Part shown: positions 1 through 8,851 of the stretch, piece after piece
Layout of the letters: every line of letters starts with the position of its first letter
Numbering within the stretch: position 1 is the first letter of the stretch
Assembly (NCBI RefSeq): GCF_003863365.1
Contig: NZ_RQXT01000020.1
Location: 45,619 to 109,618 of the forward strand
Source: Mesorhizobium tamadayense
GTDB taxonomy: Bacteria > Pseudomonadota > Alphaproteobacteria > Rhizobiales > Rhizobiaceae
Direction: 5' to 3'
Length of the DNA stretch: 64,000 nt
Made by a program: the position numbers and the translations under genes
Notes under the pieces: model-generated
What the model was told of the DNA's origin: nothing
The model's database searches: none
Seen by the model: only the letters and a program-made list of their open reading frames with translations

Positions 1-94
1 GCGTGCTGGGATGCTGTGGGCCGAGGTTGAGAAGCACCTCCTTGGTGTGGGGTGCATCGGCTTCCGGCCAGCTCAGTTCCGTGACTTCGGTCAT
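1..94 (-). CDS. nuoD: NADH-quinone oxidoreductase subunit D, N-terminal fragment cut by the window edge
   Basis: Only the first 31 codons lie in the window; the gene runs off its left edge. The reading starts MTEVTELSWPE and reaches LNLGPQHPST, the hallmark N-terminal motif of the 49-kDa/NuoD quinone-site subunit of complex I. The ATG lies one base beyond the nuoC stop codon (TGA G ATG), so the two are translationally linked. NuoD forms part of the quinone-binding cavity in the peripheral arm, together with NuoB. Confidence 0.93.
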   Translation of the reverse strand, partial: MTEVTELSWPEADAPHTKEVLLNLGPQHPST

Positions 95-95
95 C

Positions 96-659
96 TCAAG
101 TCCCCGGTGTGGAGCGGCCTCCCTGTGGAATGTCCTCGGTGGCGAGGTCGGGCTGCGTCGGCGGCGGGCCTTCGGCGCCAAACGGGTTCAGCTTGTCCTT
201 GTAGCCCCGCAGCGGAAAGTCCTTGCGCTGCGGGAAGCCCTCGAACCCTTCCCACATATAGATCCGGCGCAGGTCGGGGTGGCCCTCGAACCTGATCCCG
301 TACATGTCCCAGGCTTCGCGCTCATGCCAATTGGCGGTGCGCCAGACCCCCGTCACCGACGGGACCCGCGGCGGATCGCCGAGGCGGCACTTGATCCGCA
401 CGCGCCATTTGTTCGGCAGCGAATAGAGGTGGTACACTGCCTCGTAGCGCGGCATCTCGGGGTAGTGATCGACCCCGCAGATGTCGGACAGGAAATCGAA
501 CCGCAGCGTCGGGTGTTCCTTCAGGAAACGGCAAAGCTCGACGATCCTGTCTGGCGAAGCGGCGAAAGCATAAACCCCATGCGAGAAGCCAAGCTCCTCG
601 ATGGCCTCCCCGAAACGTTCCGCGATCAGGGAGCGGATGAGGGACGTCTCCGCGCTCAT
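96..659 (-). CDS. nuoC: NADH-quinone oxidoreductase subunit C
   Basis: A 187-aa protein of the 30-kDa/NuoC family, part of the peripheral arm of complex I. The family signature is clear around residues 125-165: HEREAWDMYGIRFEGHPDLR, then an RKDFPLRGY segment. The ATG overlaps the nuoB stop as ATGA, which fixes this start. NuoC is separate from NuoD here, not fused as in E. coli. The C-terminal tail after the RGY motif is short and Pro-rich. It sits between nuoB and nuoD as in standard nuo operons. Confidence 0.96.
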   Translation of the reverse strand: MSAETSLIRSLIAERFGEAIEELGFSHGVYAFAASPDRIVELCRFLKEHPTLRFDFLSDICGVDHYPEMPRYEAVYHLYSLPNKWRVRIKCRLGDPPRVPSVTGVWRTANWHEREAWDMYGIRFEGHPDLRRIYMWEGFEGFPQRKDFPLRGYKDKLNPFGAEGPPPTQPDLATEDIPQGGRSTPGT

Positions 660-1159
660 GACACCGTGACCCGGTCCAGAGGCGTCCCGGCCAGCGCCCT
701 GGATTTCTTGATCTTCTCCTGAAGCAGAAGGAAGCCGTGCATCAGCGCCTCGGGCCGAGGCGGGCAGCCCGGCACATGCACGTCCACCGGCACGAAGGTC
801 TCCGCCCCTTGCACCACGGCGTAGGTGTTGTAGACCCCGCCCGAGATGGCGCAGGTGCCCATGGCGATGACCCAGCGCGGCTCCGGCATCTGGTCGTAGA
901 GCCGACGCACCACGGGCGCGAATTTCCGCGTTATCGTGCCGGCGATGATCATCACGTCGGACTGGCGCGGCGAAGGCCGGAACACCACGCCGAAGCGGTC
1001 GAGATCGTAGCGGGCGCACCCCGCCGAGATCATCTCGATGGCGCAGCAGGCGATGCCGAAGGTTTCGGGCCACAGCGCCGACCTTCGGCTCCAACTGATC
1101 AGGCTGTCGGCCGTGGTGAACAGCACGCTGTCGCGGATCGCGTTGTTTACGCCTCCCAT
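656..1159 (-). CDS. nuoB: NADH-quinone oxidoreductase subunit B
   Basis: A 167-aa subunit that carries the N2 [4Fe-4S] cluster next to the quinone site. The ligand pattern is visible: tandem cysteines in FGIACCAIEM, a Cys in MGTCAISGG, and the last in VPGCPPRPE. The start MGGVNNAIRDS was chosen because it overlaps the end of nuoA by 13 bases and matches the usual NuoB length; a longer upstream extension in this frame has no family resemblance. The stop overlaps the nuoC ATG. Confidence 0.96.
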   Translation of the reverse strand: MGGVNNAIRDSVLFTTADSLISWSRRSALWPETFGIACCAIEMISAGCARYDLDRFGVVFRPSPRQSDVMIIAGTITRKFAPVVRRLYDQMPEPRWVIAMGTCAISGGVYNTYAVVQGAETFVPVDVHVPGCPPRPEALMHGFLLLQEKIKKSRALAGTPLDRVTVS

Positions 1160-1512
1160 TCCAGCGCCCCCTTCAGCCAGGCGTAGGCGAAGCCCACGAG
1201 AAGAAGCAATATGAAGACGAACATCTCGACATAGCCGACCAGCCCGATCTCTTTCAGCACGACGGCCCAGGGAAAGAGGAACATAGTCTCGACATCGAAG
1301 ACCACGAACAGGATCGCGATGATGAAGAACTGTACCCTGAAGCGGCCTCCGGCGGCTTCGCCCGCCGGGTCCATGCCGCATTCATAGGGCATGTTCTTCT
1401 CGGGATAAGGATTGGATGGGCGCAGGAGCGAGGAGACAAAAAGCGTAGCACCCGCCACCAGAACAATTCCGGCGACCATGAAAAGTACCGGCAGGAACTC
1501 CATTCCGGTCAC
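1147..1512 (-). CDS. nuoA: NADH-quinone oxidoreductase subunit A
   Basis: A 121-aa membrane subunit with three predicted helices (about residues 7-29, 63-85 and 90-113). The NuoA signature PYECGMDP and the conserved FDVETMFLFPWA loop, which faces the quinone channel, are both present. An internal Met at codon 4 is an alternative start. It lies 154 bases downstream of nuoN; no gene is seen in that gap, which could hold an internal promoter. The usual first gene of nuo operons follows nuoN here, so the order is rotated. Confidence 0.95.
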   Translation of the reverse strand: MTGMEFLPVLFMVAGIVLVAGATLFVSSLLRPSNPYPEKNMPYECGMDPAGEAAGGRFRVQFFIIAILFVVFDVETMFLFPWAVVLKEIGLVGYVEMFVFILLLLVGFAYAWLKGALEWEA

Positions 1513-1666
1513 GTCGCACAGCCCCGGTCACCCGCCGAGGGCTCTACTCAAGCTGCCACCGACGCCTTTGGATCGGTGTTGCAGGCGCCCTTTGGAAGCG
1601 ACTAGGGCATTCCTTTCTAGTACCGTCAGAGTATTCCGTCGGTCGGATTATTGCAAATCCATTCGA

Positions 1667-3106
1667 TCAGCCGCCAATCGCGGCATGTTGAGCAAGCCTC
1701 AGAAACCACGCCGGAAACAGGCCGATGCCGATGGTGCCGGCAGCGGTGAAGGCGAGTGTGGCGCGGACCGCGGGCGTCAGCGCCGGATCGAACGCGCCCT
1801 CCGGCTCGCGCATGTAGATCACCATCACGATGCGGATGTAGAAGTAGGCGGCAACTGCGCTCAGCAGCACTGCGATCACCGCCAGCATGACGAAACCCCG
1901 CTCGACGAGCGCAACCAGCACGTAGAACTTGGCGAAGAACCCGGCTGTCGGCGGAATGCCAGCCAACGAGAACAGATAAAGCAGCATCAGAAGCGCCAGC
2001 CCGCGATGCGACTTGGCGAAACCGGCGTAGTGCTCGATGACCTCGCCCGAGAAATCGCCGTTCCGCATCATGATGACGATGCCGAAGATGCCGAGATTCA
2101 TGAACGCATAGATCAGCAAATAGAGCATCACGCTGGCAACCCCGTCCGCACCGCCGGCCGCCACGCCGAACATGGCGAACCCGGCATGCGCGATGCTGGA
2201 ATAGGCCAAGAGGCGCTTGAAATTGTCCTGCACCAGCGCCACGAAACTACCGAGCGCCATCGTCACTGCTGCAATGACCGCAACGATGATCCAGACGTTC
2301 GAGGCCGCGACCAGTGGGTTGAGGAACACCCGCAGGATCACAGCGAACCCCGCTGCCTTGGGCCCCACCGACATGAAGGCGGTGATCGTCGTCGGCGCGC
2401 CTTCATAGACGTCCGGCACCCACATGTGGAACGGCACCGCGCCGACCTTGAATACCAGCCCCGCGACGATAAAGACCACAGCCAAGAGCAATCCGGGATC
2501 GAGCTGATCACCGGTCACCGCCGCAGCCATCCTGTCCAACTGCGTCGTGCCGGTGAGCCCGTAGATCAGCGAAACGCCGTAAAGGAAAATCCCGGTCGAG
2601 ACCCCGCCGAGGATCACGTATTTCAGCGCCGCTTCGTTCGACCGCTGCTGCTGGCGCAGGAAGCCGGTCAGCACATAGGTGCAGAGCACCGTCAGTTCGA
2701 GACCTACATAGATCGACAGGAGGTCGGTCGCTGAGGCCATGATCATCATTCCCGAGAGCGCCAGGAGCAGCAGTACAAAGTATTCACTACTCCCGATCCC
2801 TTCGATCTCGGCATATTTTCGCGAAAGAAGGAATGTCAGAACTGTGACCAGATAGAACACGACCTTGAAGAAGACCGCGAAGCGGTCGGCGACGAACATG
2901 CCCGAGTAGGCCGGCCGCACCTCGCCCGCCAGCATGAGTGTCCCTAGGGCGGCAATCAGCACGACCGCGACTGAAGCCCAGACAAGGAAATGTTGCTGCC
3001 CCTTCCGCACCAGCTGCCCCAGGATCAGCAGGATGCAGGCCCCGGTAACCACGACGATCTCTGGCAGGCTCGCCAGAATCGACTGGAAAAGCGCGGCGGC
3101 GGTCAT
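1667..3106 (-). CDS. nuoN: NADH-quinone oxidoreductase subunit N
   Basis: A 479-aa antiporter-like membrane subunit, the one nearest the NuoA/H/J/K core. It has about 14 predicted helices and the proton-antiporter core: a glutamate in the SIYVGLELTVL helix, KVGAVPFHMWVPDVYEGAPT, and NFKRLLAYSSIAHAGF. Its length is typical of NuoN (about 480 aa). The ATG overlaps the nuoM stop as ATGA. The next gene downstream is nuoA after a 154-base gap. Confidence 0.95.
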   Translation of the reverse strand: MTAAALFQSILASLPEIVVVTGACILLILGQLVRKGQQHFLVWASVAVVLIAALGTLMLAGEVRPAYSGMFVADRFAVFFKVVFYLVTVLTFLLSRKYAEIEGIGSSEYFVLLLLALSGMMIMASATDLLSIYVGLELTVLCTYVLTGFLRQQQRSNEAALKYVILGGVSTGIFLYGVSLIYGLTGTTQLDRMAAAVTGDQLDPGLLLAVVFIVAGLVFKVGAVPFHMWVPDVYEGAPTTITAFMSVGPKAAGFAVILRVFLNPLVAASNVWIIVAVIAAVTMALGSFVALVQDNFKRLLAYSSIAHAGFAMFGVAAGGADGVASVMLYLLIYAFMNLGIFGIVIMMRNGDFSGEVIEHYAGFAKSHRGLALLMLLYLFSLAGIPPTAGFFAKFYVLVALVERGFVMLAVIAVLLSAVAAYFYIRIVMVIYMREPEGAFDPALTPAVRATLAFTAAGTIGIGLFPAWFLRLAQHAAIGG

Positions 3107-4578
3107 TGGGCGCCCCCCTTACCCTGCACCTGCGTCAGTAGATGCTTCACCGAGGCGTCGATGATTTCGAGAAAGGGCTTCGGATAGAGCCCGATCCAAA
3201 GAACGAAGACGGCTAGCGGCAAGATCGCCGCCATTTCGCGGGCGTTCACGTCGCGGATCTTGAACCGCATGCCGATGCTGGCCGGTCCAAGCGCGACTTT
3301 CCTATACATGCCAAGCAGATAGGCCGCTCCCAGCAAGGCGCCCAGAACGGCAGCGGCACCGACAGCCAAGTTGGCTGCGAACGCGCCTGACAGCACCAGC
3401 AACTCGCCCACGAACGAATTCGTTCCCGGCAGCGCCATCGATGACAGGGCAAACAGTGCAAGAAACGCCGTATAGACCGGCGCCGCCTTCATCAGCCCGC
3501 CATAATCCGCGATGCTGCGGGTATGGGTCCGCTCGTAGATAAGGCCCACGGACAGGAACAACGCGCCGGTAGTCACGCCATGATTGAACATCTGCAAGAT
3601 GCCGCCCTCGAGCCCACGGAGGTTCAGCGTGAAAATCCCCAGCGTCACCAAGCCCATGTGGCTGATGCTGGAATAGGCCACCAGCTTCTTCAGGTCATCC
3701 TGCGCCAAGGCGAGCAACCCGCCATAGACAATGGCAACCGCCGAAAGGACCAGCATCAGCGTCGAATAGTGCACCGTCGCCTCGGGCAGCATTGGCAGTG
3801 AGAACCGCAGGAACCCGTAGGCGCCCATCTTCAGGAGCACGGCGGCGAGGATGATGCTGCCGGCCGTCGGCGCCTGCACATGGGCGTCCGGCAGCCAGGT
3901 ATGGACCGGGACCATCGGCACCTTGACCGCGAAGGCGATCAGGAAGGCGAAGAACAGCCATGACTGGACCTGGAACGGCAAATGCTGCGCCATCAGGGTG
4001 CGGATGTCGAAGGTCTCGCCACCGTGGAAATAGAGCACGATGACACCGATCAGGAACATCAGGCTGCCCGCCAGCGTGTAGAGGAAGAACTTGAACGCTG
4101 CATAGACCCGGCCATCGCCACCCCAGACGCCGATGATCACGTACATCGGAATCAGCATCGCTTCCCAGAAGACGTAGAACAGGAACAGGTCCAGCGCGCA
4201 GAACACACCCAGCATCAGCGCCTGCATGGCAAGCAGGCTGACCATGAACTCCTTCACCTTGCGGTCGATTGCGACCCACGAGGCGAGCACGCAGATCCAG
4301 CCCAACAGCGCGGTCAGGAACACGAAGAGTGCGCTGATCCCGTCGACGCCAAGTGCGTAAGTGATCCCCAGCGCGGGCACCCACGGGTGCGTCTCGGTGA
4401 ACTGCATCTCATGGGTAGAGGTGTCAAAGCCGCCCAGCATGGCGATGCAAAGCGCGAAGTCGAGGATAGTGACAGCCAGTGCCATCCACCGCACCACATC
4501 GTCGTTGCGGATAAACATCAGCGCCGCCGCCCCGACGGCTGGCGTGAAGACGATGAGACTAAGCAGAGGGACCGCCAT
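3103..4578 (-). CDS. nuoM: NADH-quinone oxidoreductase subunit M
   Basis: A 491-aa antiporter-like subunit of the membrane arm. Family motifs include YVFWEAMLIPMYVIIG (helix with the conserved Glu), KVPMVPVHTWLPDAHVQAPT and DLKKLVAYSSISHMG. I start it at the ATG preceded by AGGGGG at proper distance. A GTG six codons upstream would overlap the preceding gene and has no better ribosome site. It follows the 586-aa NuoL-like gene by 8 bases and overlaps nuoN by 4. Confidence 0.94.
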   Translation of the reverse strand: MAVPLLSLIVFTPAVGAAALMFIRNDDVVRWMALAVTILDFALCIAMLGGFDTSTHEMQFTETHPWVPALGITYALGVDGISALFVFLTALLGWICVLASWVAIDRKVKEFMVSLLAMQALMLGVFCALDLFLFYVFWEAMLIPMYVIIGVWGGDGRVYAAFKFFLYTLAGSLMFLIGVIVLYFHGGETFDIRTLMAQHLPFQVQSWLFFAFLIAFAVKVPMVPVHTWLPDAHVQAPTAGSIILAAVLLKMGAYGFLRFSLPMLPEATVHYSTLMLVLSAVAIVYGGLLALAQDDLKKLVAYSSISHMGLVTLGIFTLNLRGLEGGILQMFNHGVTTGALFLSVGLIYERTHTRSIADYGGLMKAAPVYTAFLALFALSSMALPGTNSFVGELLVLSGAFAANLAVGAAAVLGALLGAAYLLGMYRKVALGPASIGMRFKIRDVNAREMAAILPLAVFVLWIGLYPKPFLEIIDASVKHLLTQVQGKGGAQ

Positions 4579-4586
4579 GGCGCCCC

Positions 4587-6347
4587 CTACTGCCACGCCA
4601 CAGCGAATACGGCGATGGCCGCGATCACACCGGCAATCATCGCCAGCGCGTAGTGGGTCACGACGCCGCTCTGGAGCCGCCGCAACGCTCCGCCGCCGGC
4701 CAGGATCGTGCGAGCGACGGCGTTCACGAAGGCGTCCACGCCGTGCAGATCGATCCGCAGTCCTGCCCGTGCCGTTCCATGCAGGAAGGGCAGCGCCGCG
4801 GTCTCGGACACGTCACTCACCGCCTTCTCGTAGCGCGCCAATGGCTTTTCGGCGAGCCACATGAAGCGCCGCGCGCCCATGCGGTAGAGCCAGTCGGTAT
4901 CGATGCTGATCGTATTCTCGGGGTCGAGCGCCCTGAGGAAGATGACGAAGCCCAAGGCGGTGAACATCAGCACGCCGAGGCTCTCGGTGACATGGACGCC
5001 GGTGTAGGGTTCGAAGTCGACCGGGTGGGGCAGAAGCGCGTAGAGCGTCTGGGGGAACACTCCGATCGCAATGCAGAGCACCGCTGCCATACCCATCGCA
5101 ACCAGCATGTTGCGCGGCGGTTCTCGCGCTTCCAGCCCTTGGTCCGTGCCGAAGAACATGTAGTACGGGAGCTTGAGCCCGGTGTGCAGGAACGTGCCCG
5201 ACGACGCCATTGTCAGCGCCAGCACCACCAGCGCGCGATGATCCTGTCCGGCGGCAGCCACCACCATCGACTTGGTGACGAAGCCTGAGAAGAACGGGAA
5301 TGCCGAGATCGCAAAGGCGCCAACCATGTAGAGCGCAAGGGTTACCGGCATGGTTTTGTAGAGCCCTCCGAGTTCGGTGAGCTTGCGCCGCCCGGTGACG
5401 TGGATCACCGCCCCCGCGCCCATGAAGAGGAGCGCCTTGTAGAGGATATGCGCGAAGGCATGGCTGACGGCGCCGTTCACCGCCATCTCGGTCCCGATGC
5501 CGATACCCGCCACCATGTAGCCCACCTGGCTGACGATGTGATAGGCCAGGAGCCGCCGGCAATCGTTCTCCAGCACCGCGTAGATAACGCCGTAAAGCGC
5601 CATCACAGTGCCGAGCCAGACAAGAAGATCGGTCCCCGGAAACGCCCGCGCCAGCACATAGACGGCGGTCTTCGTGGTCAAGGCGCTCATGAATACGGCC
5701 CCGGTGACGGTCGCTTCCGGGTAGGCGTCGGTCAGCCAGGCGTTGAGTGGCGGCACCGCGGCGTTGAGCAGGAACCCGGCAAGGATCAGGCAGGTGGCGA
5801 AGCCCAGCCCGCCCTCGATCGGGCCGAAGAGCAGCGAACCGGTGGCGAACCCGTGGAGAATGATGCCGCCGAGCAGGGCAACGCTGCCGGTGATATGGAC
5901 CATGAGATAGCGGAACCCTGCGCGGAGCGCCTGCTCGCTGCGCTGGGCAAAGACCAGGTAGGCAGAGGCAAACGTCATACCCTCCCAGAACAGGAACAGG
6001 GTCAGGTAGTCGCCGGCGAATACGACTCCGAGCGCGCCGCCGACGTAGACGAACGCCGCAACATGCTGTCCTGCGCGCGTCAGGTGCAGCGCATAGACCG
6101 TGCCGATCAATGCCATGATGCTGAAAACGGTGGCGAACAGGACACTCAGCTTGTCGACCTTCGCGATCAGGATTTCCTGCCCGATGAATCGCGCCGCGCC
6201 GTAGCTGCCAGGATGCATCGTCAGCACCGCCAGGATCGCCAGCGTTGGGATCAGCAGCACATAGGCCTTGCGGACGGACCCTTTCAGGAAGGGGATCGGC
6301 AGCGCGCCGAGAATGAACAGCAGGCCGGGATGGACGAAGTCAGTCAT
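4587..6347 (-). CDS. nuoL: NuoL-like antiporter subunit of complex I (586 aa)
   Basis: A 586-aa polytopic protein of the NuoL/MrpA-D family. The core contains FLFWEGMTFASAYLVFAQRS, NAAVPPLNAWLTDAYPEATV and NDCRRLLAYHIVSQVGYM. After the core there is an extension of about 130 residues, with a soluble stretch (residues 470-540) and a last transmembrane helix. That resembles the C-terminal part of NuoL, which carries the lateral helix, although the protein is slightly shorter than E. coli NuoL (613 aa). It overlaps the small upstream gene by 8 bases. It is one of two NuoL/MrpD-type genes in the operon, so which one occupies the distal NuoL place is inference. Confidence 0.85.
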   Translation of the reverse strand: MTDFVHPGLLFILGALPIPFLKGSVRKAYVLLIPTLAILAVLTMHPGSYGAARFIGQEILIAKVDKLSVLFATVFSIMALIGTVYALHLTRAGQHVAAFVYVGGALGVVFAGDYLTLFLFWEGMTFASAYLVFAQRSEQALRAGFRYLMVHITGSVALLGGIILHGFATGSLLFGPIEGGLGFATCLILAGFLLNAAVPPLNAWLTDAYPEATVTGAVFMSALTTKTAVYVLARAFPGTDLLVWLGTVMALYGVIYAVLENDCRRLLAYHIVSQVGYMVAGIGIGTEMAVNGAVSHAFAHILYKALLFMGAGAVIHVTGRRKLTELGGLYKTMPVTLALYMVGAFAISAFPFFSGFVTKSMVVAAAGQDHRALVVLALTMASSGTFLHTGLKLPYYMFFGTDQGLEAREPPRNMLVAMGMAAVLCIAIGVFPQTLYALLPHPVDFEPYTGVHVTESLGVLMFTALGFVIFLRALDPENTISIDTDWLYRMGARRFMWLAEKPLARYEKAVSDVSETAALPFLHGTARAGLRIDLHGVDAFVNAVARTILAGGGALRRLQSGVVTHYALAMIAGVIAAIAVFAVAWQ

Positions 6348-6594
6348 AATAGTCCTCGCGCCGCATCAGCCCGCACTGATGGCCAAGAAACTTTGACACG
6401 AAGATCAGAAGCACGCAGGAGCCGAAGCCGTAGAGGGCAGACCAGCCAGGCAGCCGCTCCCACAGGTATTCAGCGTGTTCGCGGAAGACCAGAAAGTCGG
6501 CGATAACGATCAGGCCGAGCACCAGATAGAATAGCCGGCGACGCACTTTCGCATGTCTCTCATCGCCAAAGAAATCGACGACGTGCTTGATCAT
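6340..6594 (-). CDS. 84-aa two-helix membrane protein inside the nuo operon, function unknown
   Basis: An 84-aa protein with a charged N-terminus (DERHAKVRRR), a helix at about residues 21-37 (FYLVLGLIVIADFLVF), a polar amphipathic stretch (REHAEYLWERLPGW) and a second helix at about 54-70 ending in KFLGHQCGLMRREDYYD. I do not recognise the family. Its start overlaps the 484-aa antiporter-like gene as ATGA, and its end overlaps the 586-aa gene by 8 bases. It is therefore co-translated with complex I subunits and may be an extra subunit or assembly factor that goes with the additional antiporter-like module. Confidence 0.85.
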   Translation of the reverse strand: MIKHVVDFFGDERHAKVRRRLFYLVLGLIVIADFLVFREHAEYLWERLPGWSALYGFGSCVLLIFVSKFLGHQCGLMRREDYYD

Positions 6595-8045
6595 CTGACG
6601 ACTCTTTCCGCCAGGGCGAGGAAATAGTCCGGGAAGATGCCCATAGCCACCGACAGGATGGCGGTCGCGATCAGCGGGATCGTCAACATCGGAATTTCAC
6701 GAACGGTCGCCGGGCTCTCCTGCGCCTCCGTCCCGAAGAAGGCGACATAGCTGATCGGGAGGAAATAGGCGGCGTTCAGTACCGAACTTATCAAGAGCAC
6801 GATAAGGAACGGGGTCTCCCCGGCCTCCACCGAGCCGAGCGCCAGATACCACTTGCTGATGAAGCCCGCCGCCGGCGGCACTCCGATCATGCTGAGCGAG
6901 CCGACGAAGAACGCCCCCATCGTCCAGGGCAGCCTGCGGCCTATGCCTGCCATGTCGCTGATGTTGCGCTTGCCGGACGCGCAATAGATCGACCCGGCGC
7001 AGAAAAAAAGCGTGATCTTCGAGAATGCGTGCGCCGCGATGTGAATGATCCCGCCGACCATCGCGACGGGCGACAGCAGAACCGCGCCCAGCACGATGTA
7101 GGAGAGCTGGCTAACCGTCGAATAGGCGAGCCGTGCCTTCAGGTCGTCTCGCGTCAGGGCGTAGATGGACGCCATCAGGATCGTGAACGAGACCACATAG
7201 GCCGTGGCGATGCCGAGCCCCAGCCCGCCGACCAGCCCTGCGCCGAAGACGTGAAACACCACGCGCAGCACGCAGAACACCCCCATCTTGACGACGGCCA
7301 CCGCATGCAAGAGCGCGCTAACCGGTGTCGGCGCCACCATCGCGGCAGGCAGCCAGGCGTGCATTGGCATCACCGCGGCCTTGGCGAAGCCGAAGAGATA
7401 GCAGAAATAGACGACGGTCAGCAGCGGCGCCGAGACGTCGACCCCCGCCAGCAGTCCCCCCGGCACAAAGTCGAGCGATCCTGCAATTTGGTAAGTCAAC
7501 GCCAGCGCTGCCAGAAGCAGGCTTTTCGACGCGCCCATCAAATAGACGAGGTACTTGCGGCTGCCCGCCCATCCCTCCTCGTCCTCATGGTGGTAGACGA
7601 GCGGATAGGTAACGAGGCTCAGCGCCTCGTAGAAGATCACCAACGTGAACAGATTGGCGGCGAAGGCGCCCCCGGCGGCCGCCGCGAGGCTGGCGGCGAA
7701 GCAGGCGAAGAACCGGGTCTGCGCATGCTCATTCAAGTGTCGCATGTAGCCGATGGAATAGATCGACGCCACGATCCACAGCAGCGACGAGACGGTGGCA
7801 AACACCATGCCGAGCGCATCGACGCGGAAAGCGAAGTCGATCCCCGGCAGAATCTCGAACAGGCGCAAATCGACTGTCCCGCCCGCCAGCACCGTGGGCG
7901 CCATCGAGGCGACAATTGCGAACATGGCGATCGCGGCCAACGGCGAGACGGCATCGCGAAGTTTCTCGCGTTTGTTCAGAAGGAGAACTGCAAGGGCCGC
8001 CAGAACGGCGACGGCAACGGCAAGCAGCGGCCGGATCGATATCAC
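6591..8045 (-). CDS. Extra antiporter-like subunit of complex I (MrpD/NuoM-type, 484 aa)
   Basis: A 484-aa polytopic protein closest in style to MrpD/NuoL-family proton-conducting subunits. Motifs are NLFTLVIFYEALSLVTYPLV (with the core Glu), AAVMPMHAWLPAAMVAPTPV and DDLKARLAYSTVSQLSYIV. It lacks the long C-terminal lateral-helix extension. The start is a GTG at 8043-8045, supported by AAAGGA about 7 bases upstream. It comes directly after nuoK, where nuoL normally sits. With the 586-aa protein, NuoM and NuoN it makes four antiporter-like subunits in one operon. Confidence 0.88.
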   Translation of the reverse strand: MISIRPLLAVAVAVLAALAVLLLNKREKLRDAVSPLAAIAMFAIVASMAPTVLAGGTVDLRLFEILPGIDFAFRVDALGMVFATVSSLLWIVASIYSIGYMRHLNEHAQTRFFACFAASLAAAAGGAFAANLFTLVIFYEALSLVTYPLVYHHEDEEGWAGSRKYLVYLMGASKSLLLAALALTYQIAGSLDFVPGGLLAGVDVSAPLLTVVYFCYLFGFAKAAVMPMHAWLPAAMVAPTPVSALLHAVAVVKMGVFCVLRVVFHVFGAGLVGGLGLGIATAYVVSFTILMASIYALTRDDLKARLAYSTVSQLSYIVLGAVLLSPVAMVGGIIHIAAHAFSKITLFFCAGSIYCASGKRNISDMAGIGRRLPWTMGAFFVGSLSMIGVPPAAGFISKWYLALGSVEAGETPFLIVLLISSVLNAAYFLPISYVAFFGTEAQESPATVREIPMLTIPLIATAILSVAMGIFPDYFLALAERVVR

Positions 8046-8048
8046 CGG

Positions 8049-8351
8049 CTATCCTTTCATGATGGTCACTTCGTCGACCTTGAGGGTGGACTTGTTCCTC
8101 GCCAGGGCGACCAGGATGCCGAGGGCAACGGCAACTTCCGCCGCAGTGATTGCTATGACGAAGATTGCAAAAATCTGCCCGCGGAAGTCGTCGTAGTAGT
8201 GCCCGAAAGCAATGAAATTGATGTTGACCGAGTTGAGCAGCAGTTCCAGCGACATCAGCACGACCAGGATATTGCGTCTGAGCAGCACGCCCGCCGCACC
8301 GATCACGAACAGGACCACTCCGAGCACGATATACCACCAGAGCGGCACCAT
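8049..8351 (-). CDS. nuoK: NADH-quinone oxidoreductase subunit K
   Basis: A 100-aa membrane subunit (MrpC/NuoK family) with three helices. The conserved sequence LMSLELLLNSVNINF holds the intramembrane glutamate, and FVIAITAAEVAVALGI holds the second. The ATG at 8349-8351 gives the standard 100-aa length and has AAGGAG upstream. A GTG one codon earlier is possible. The start overlaps the nuoJ stop as TGATG. Confidence 0.95.
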   Translation of the reverse strand: MVPLWWYIVLGVVLFVIGAAGVLLRRNILVVLMSLELLLNSVNINFIAFGHYYDDFRGQIFAIFVIAITAAEVAVALGILVALARNKSTLKVDEVTIMKG

Positions 8352-8851
8352 CACCGCGGCTCCTTCCGCGCCAGCACGATGGCGCCGATCAGGGCCGCCA
8401 GCAGGATGACGGAGGCGACTTCAAACGGAAGGAGATAGTCGGCGAAAAGCGTCGTGCTGAGCTGCCTGACCTCACCGCCGGTGCTCGTTGCGACGGGCTC
8501 CGCGACCGAAAAGCGGTCGCTCCTGAGCACCAGTACAAGCATCTCGACCCCAAGCAGGACGAGCAGCACCAGAACAGGCAGGTTGCTACCCGGCAAGAAC
8601 CGCTGCAACACCGCTTCGCGTACATCAATCATCATGATCACGAATAGGAACAGGACCATGATCGCGCCGACATAGACGAAAATCTGGATAACCGCGAGCA
8701 ACGGCGCCTCGAGCAAGACGAAGATCGCCGATACCTGCAGGAAACACGCCATCAGCGCCAATGCGCTGTGAACAGGATTCCGCGCCAGGACCAAGGTCAG
8801 GGCCGCTACCACGGACGCCGCAGCGAACAGAAGAAAGAACCCCTGATCCAT
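8351..8851 (-). CDS. nuoJ: NADH-quinone oxidoreductase subunit J
   Basis: A 166-aa membrane subunit with five predicted helices. The NuoJ signature IFVYVGAIMVLFLFVIMMID is clear at about residues 55-75. The start MDQGFFLLF was preferred over a longer frame because GGAGGAG lies 8 bases upstream. It is the first gene of this part of the operon; upstream is a 613-base gap shared with the divergent sugar transporter, so the operon promoter may lie there. nuoE, F, G, H and I are not in the window and are presumably beyond nuoD. Confidence 0.94.
   Translation of the reverse strand: MDQGFFLLFAAASVVAALTLVLARNPVHSALALMACFLQVSAIFVLLEAPLLAVIQIFVYVGAIMVLFLFVIMMIDVREAVLQRFLPGSNLPVLVLLVLLGVEMLVLVLRSDRFSVAEPVATSTGGEVRQLSTTLFADYLLPFEVASVILLAALIGAIVLARKEPR

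Noticed and set aside
1412..2734. Long plus-strand open frames over nuoN and other nuo genes (also 7029-8438)
   Set aside because: Antisense shadows of GC-rich membrane-protein genes: His/Gln/Arg-rich translations, no ribosome site, no family.
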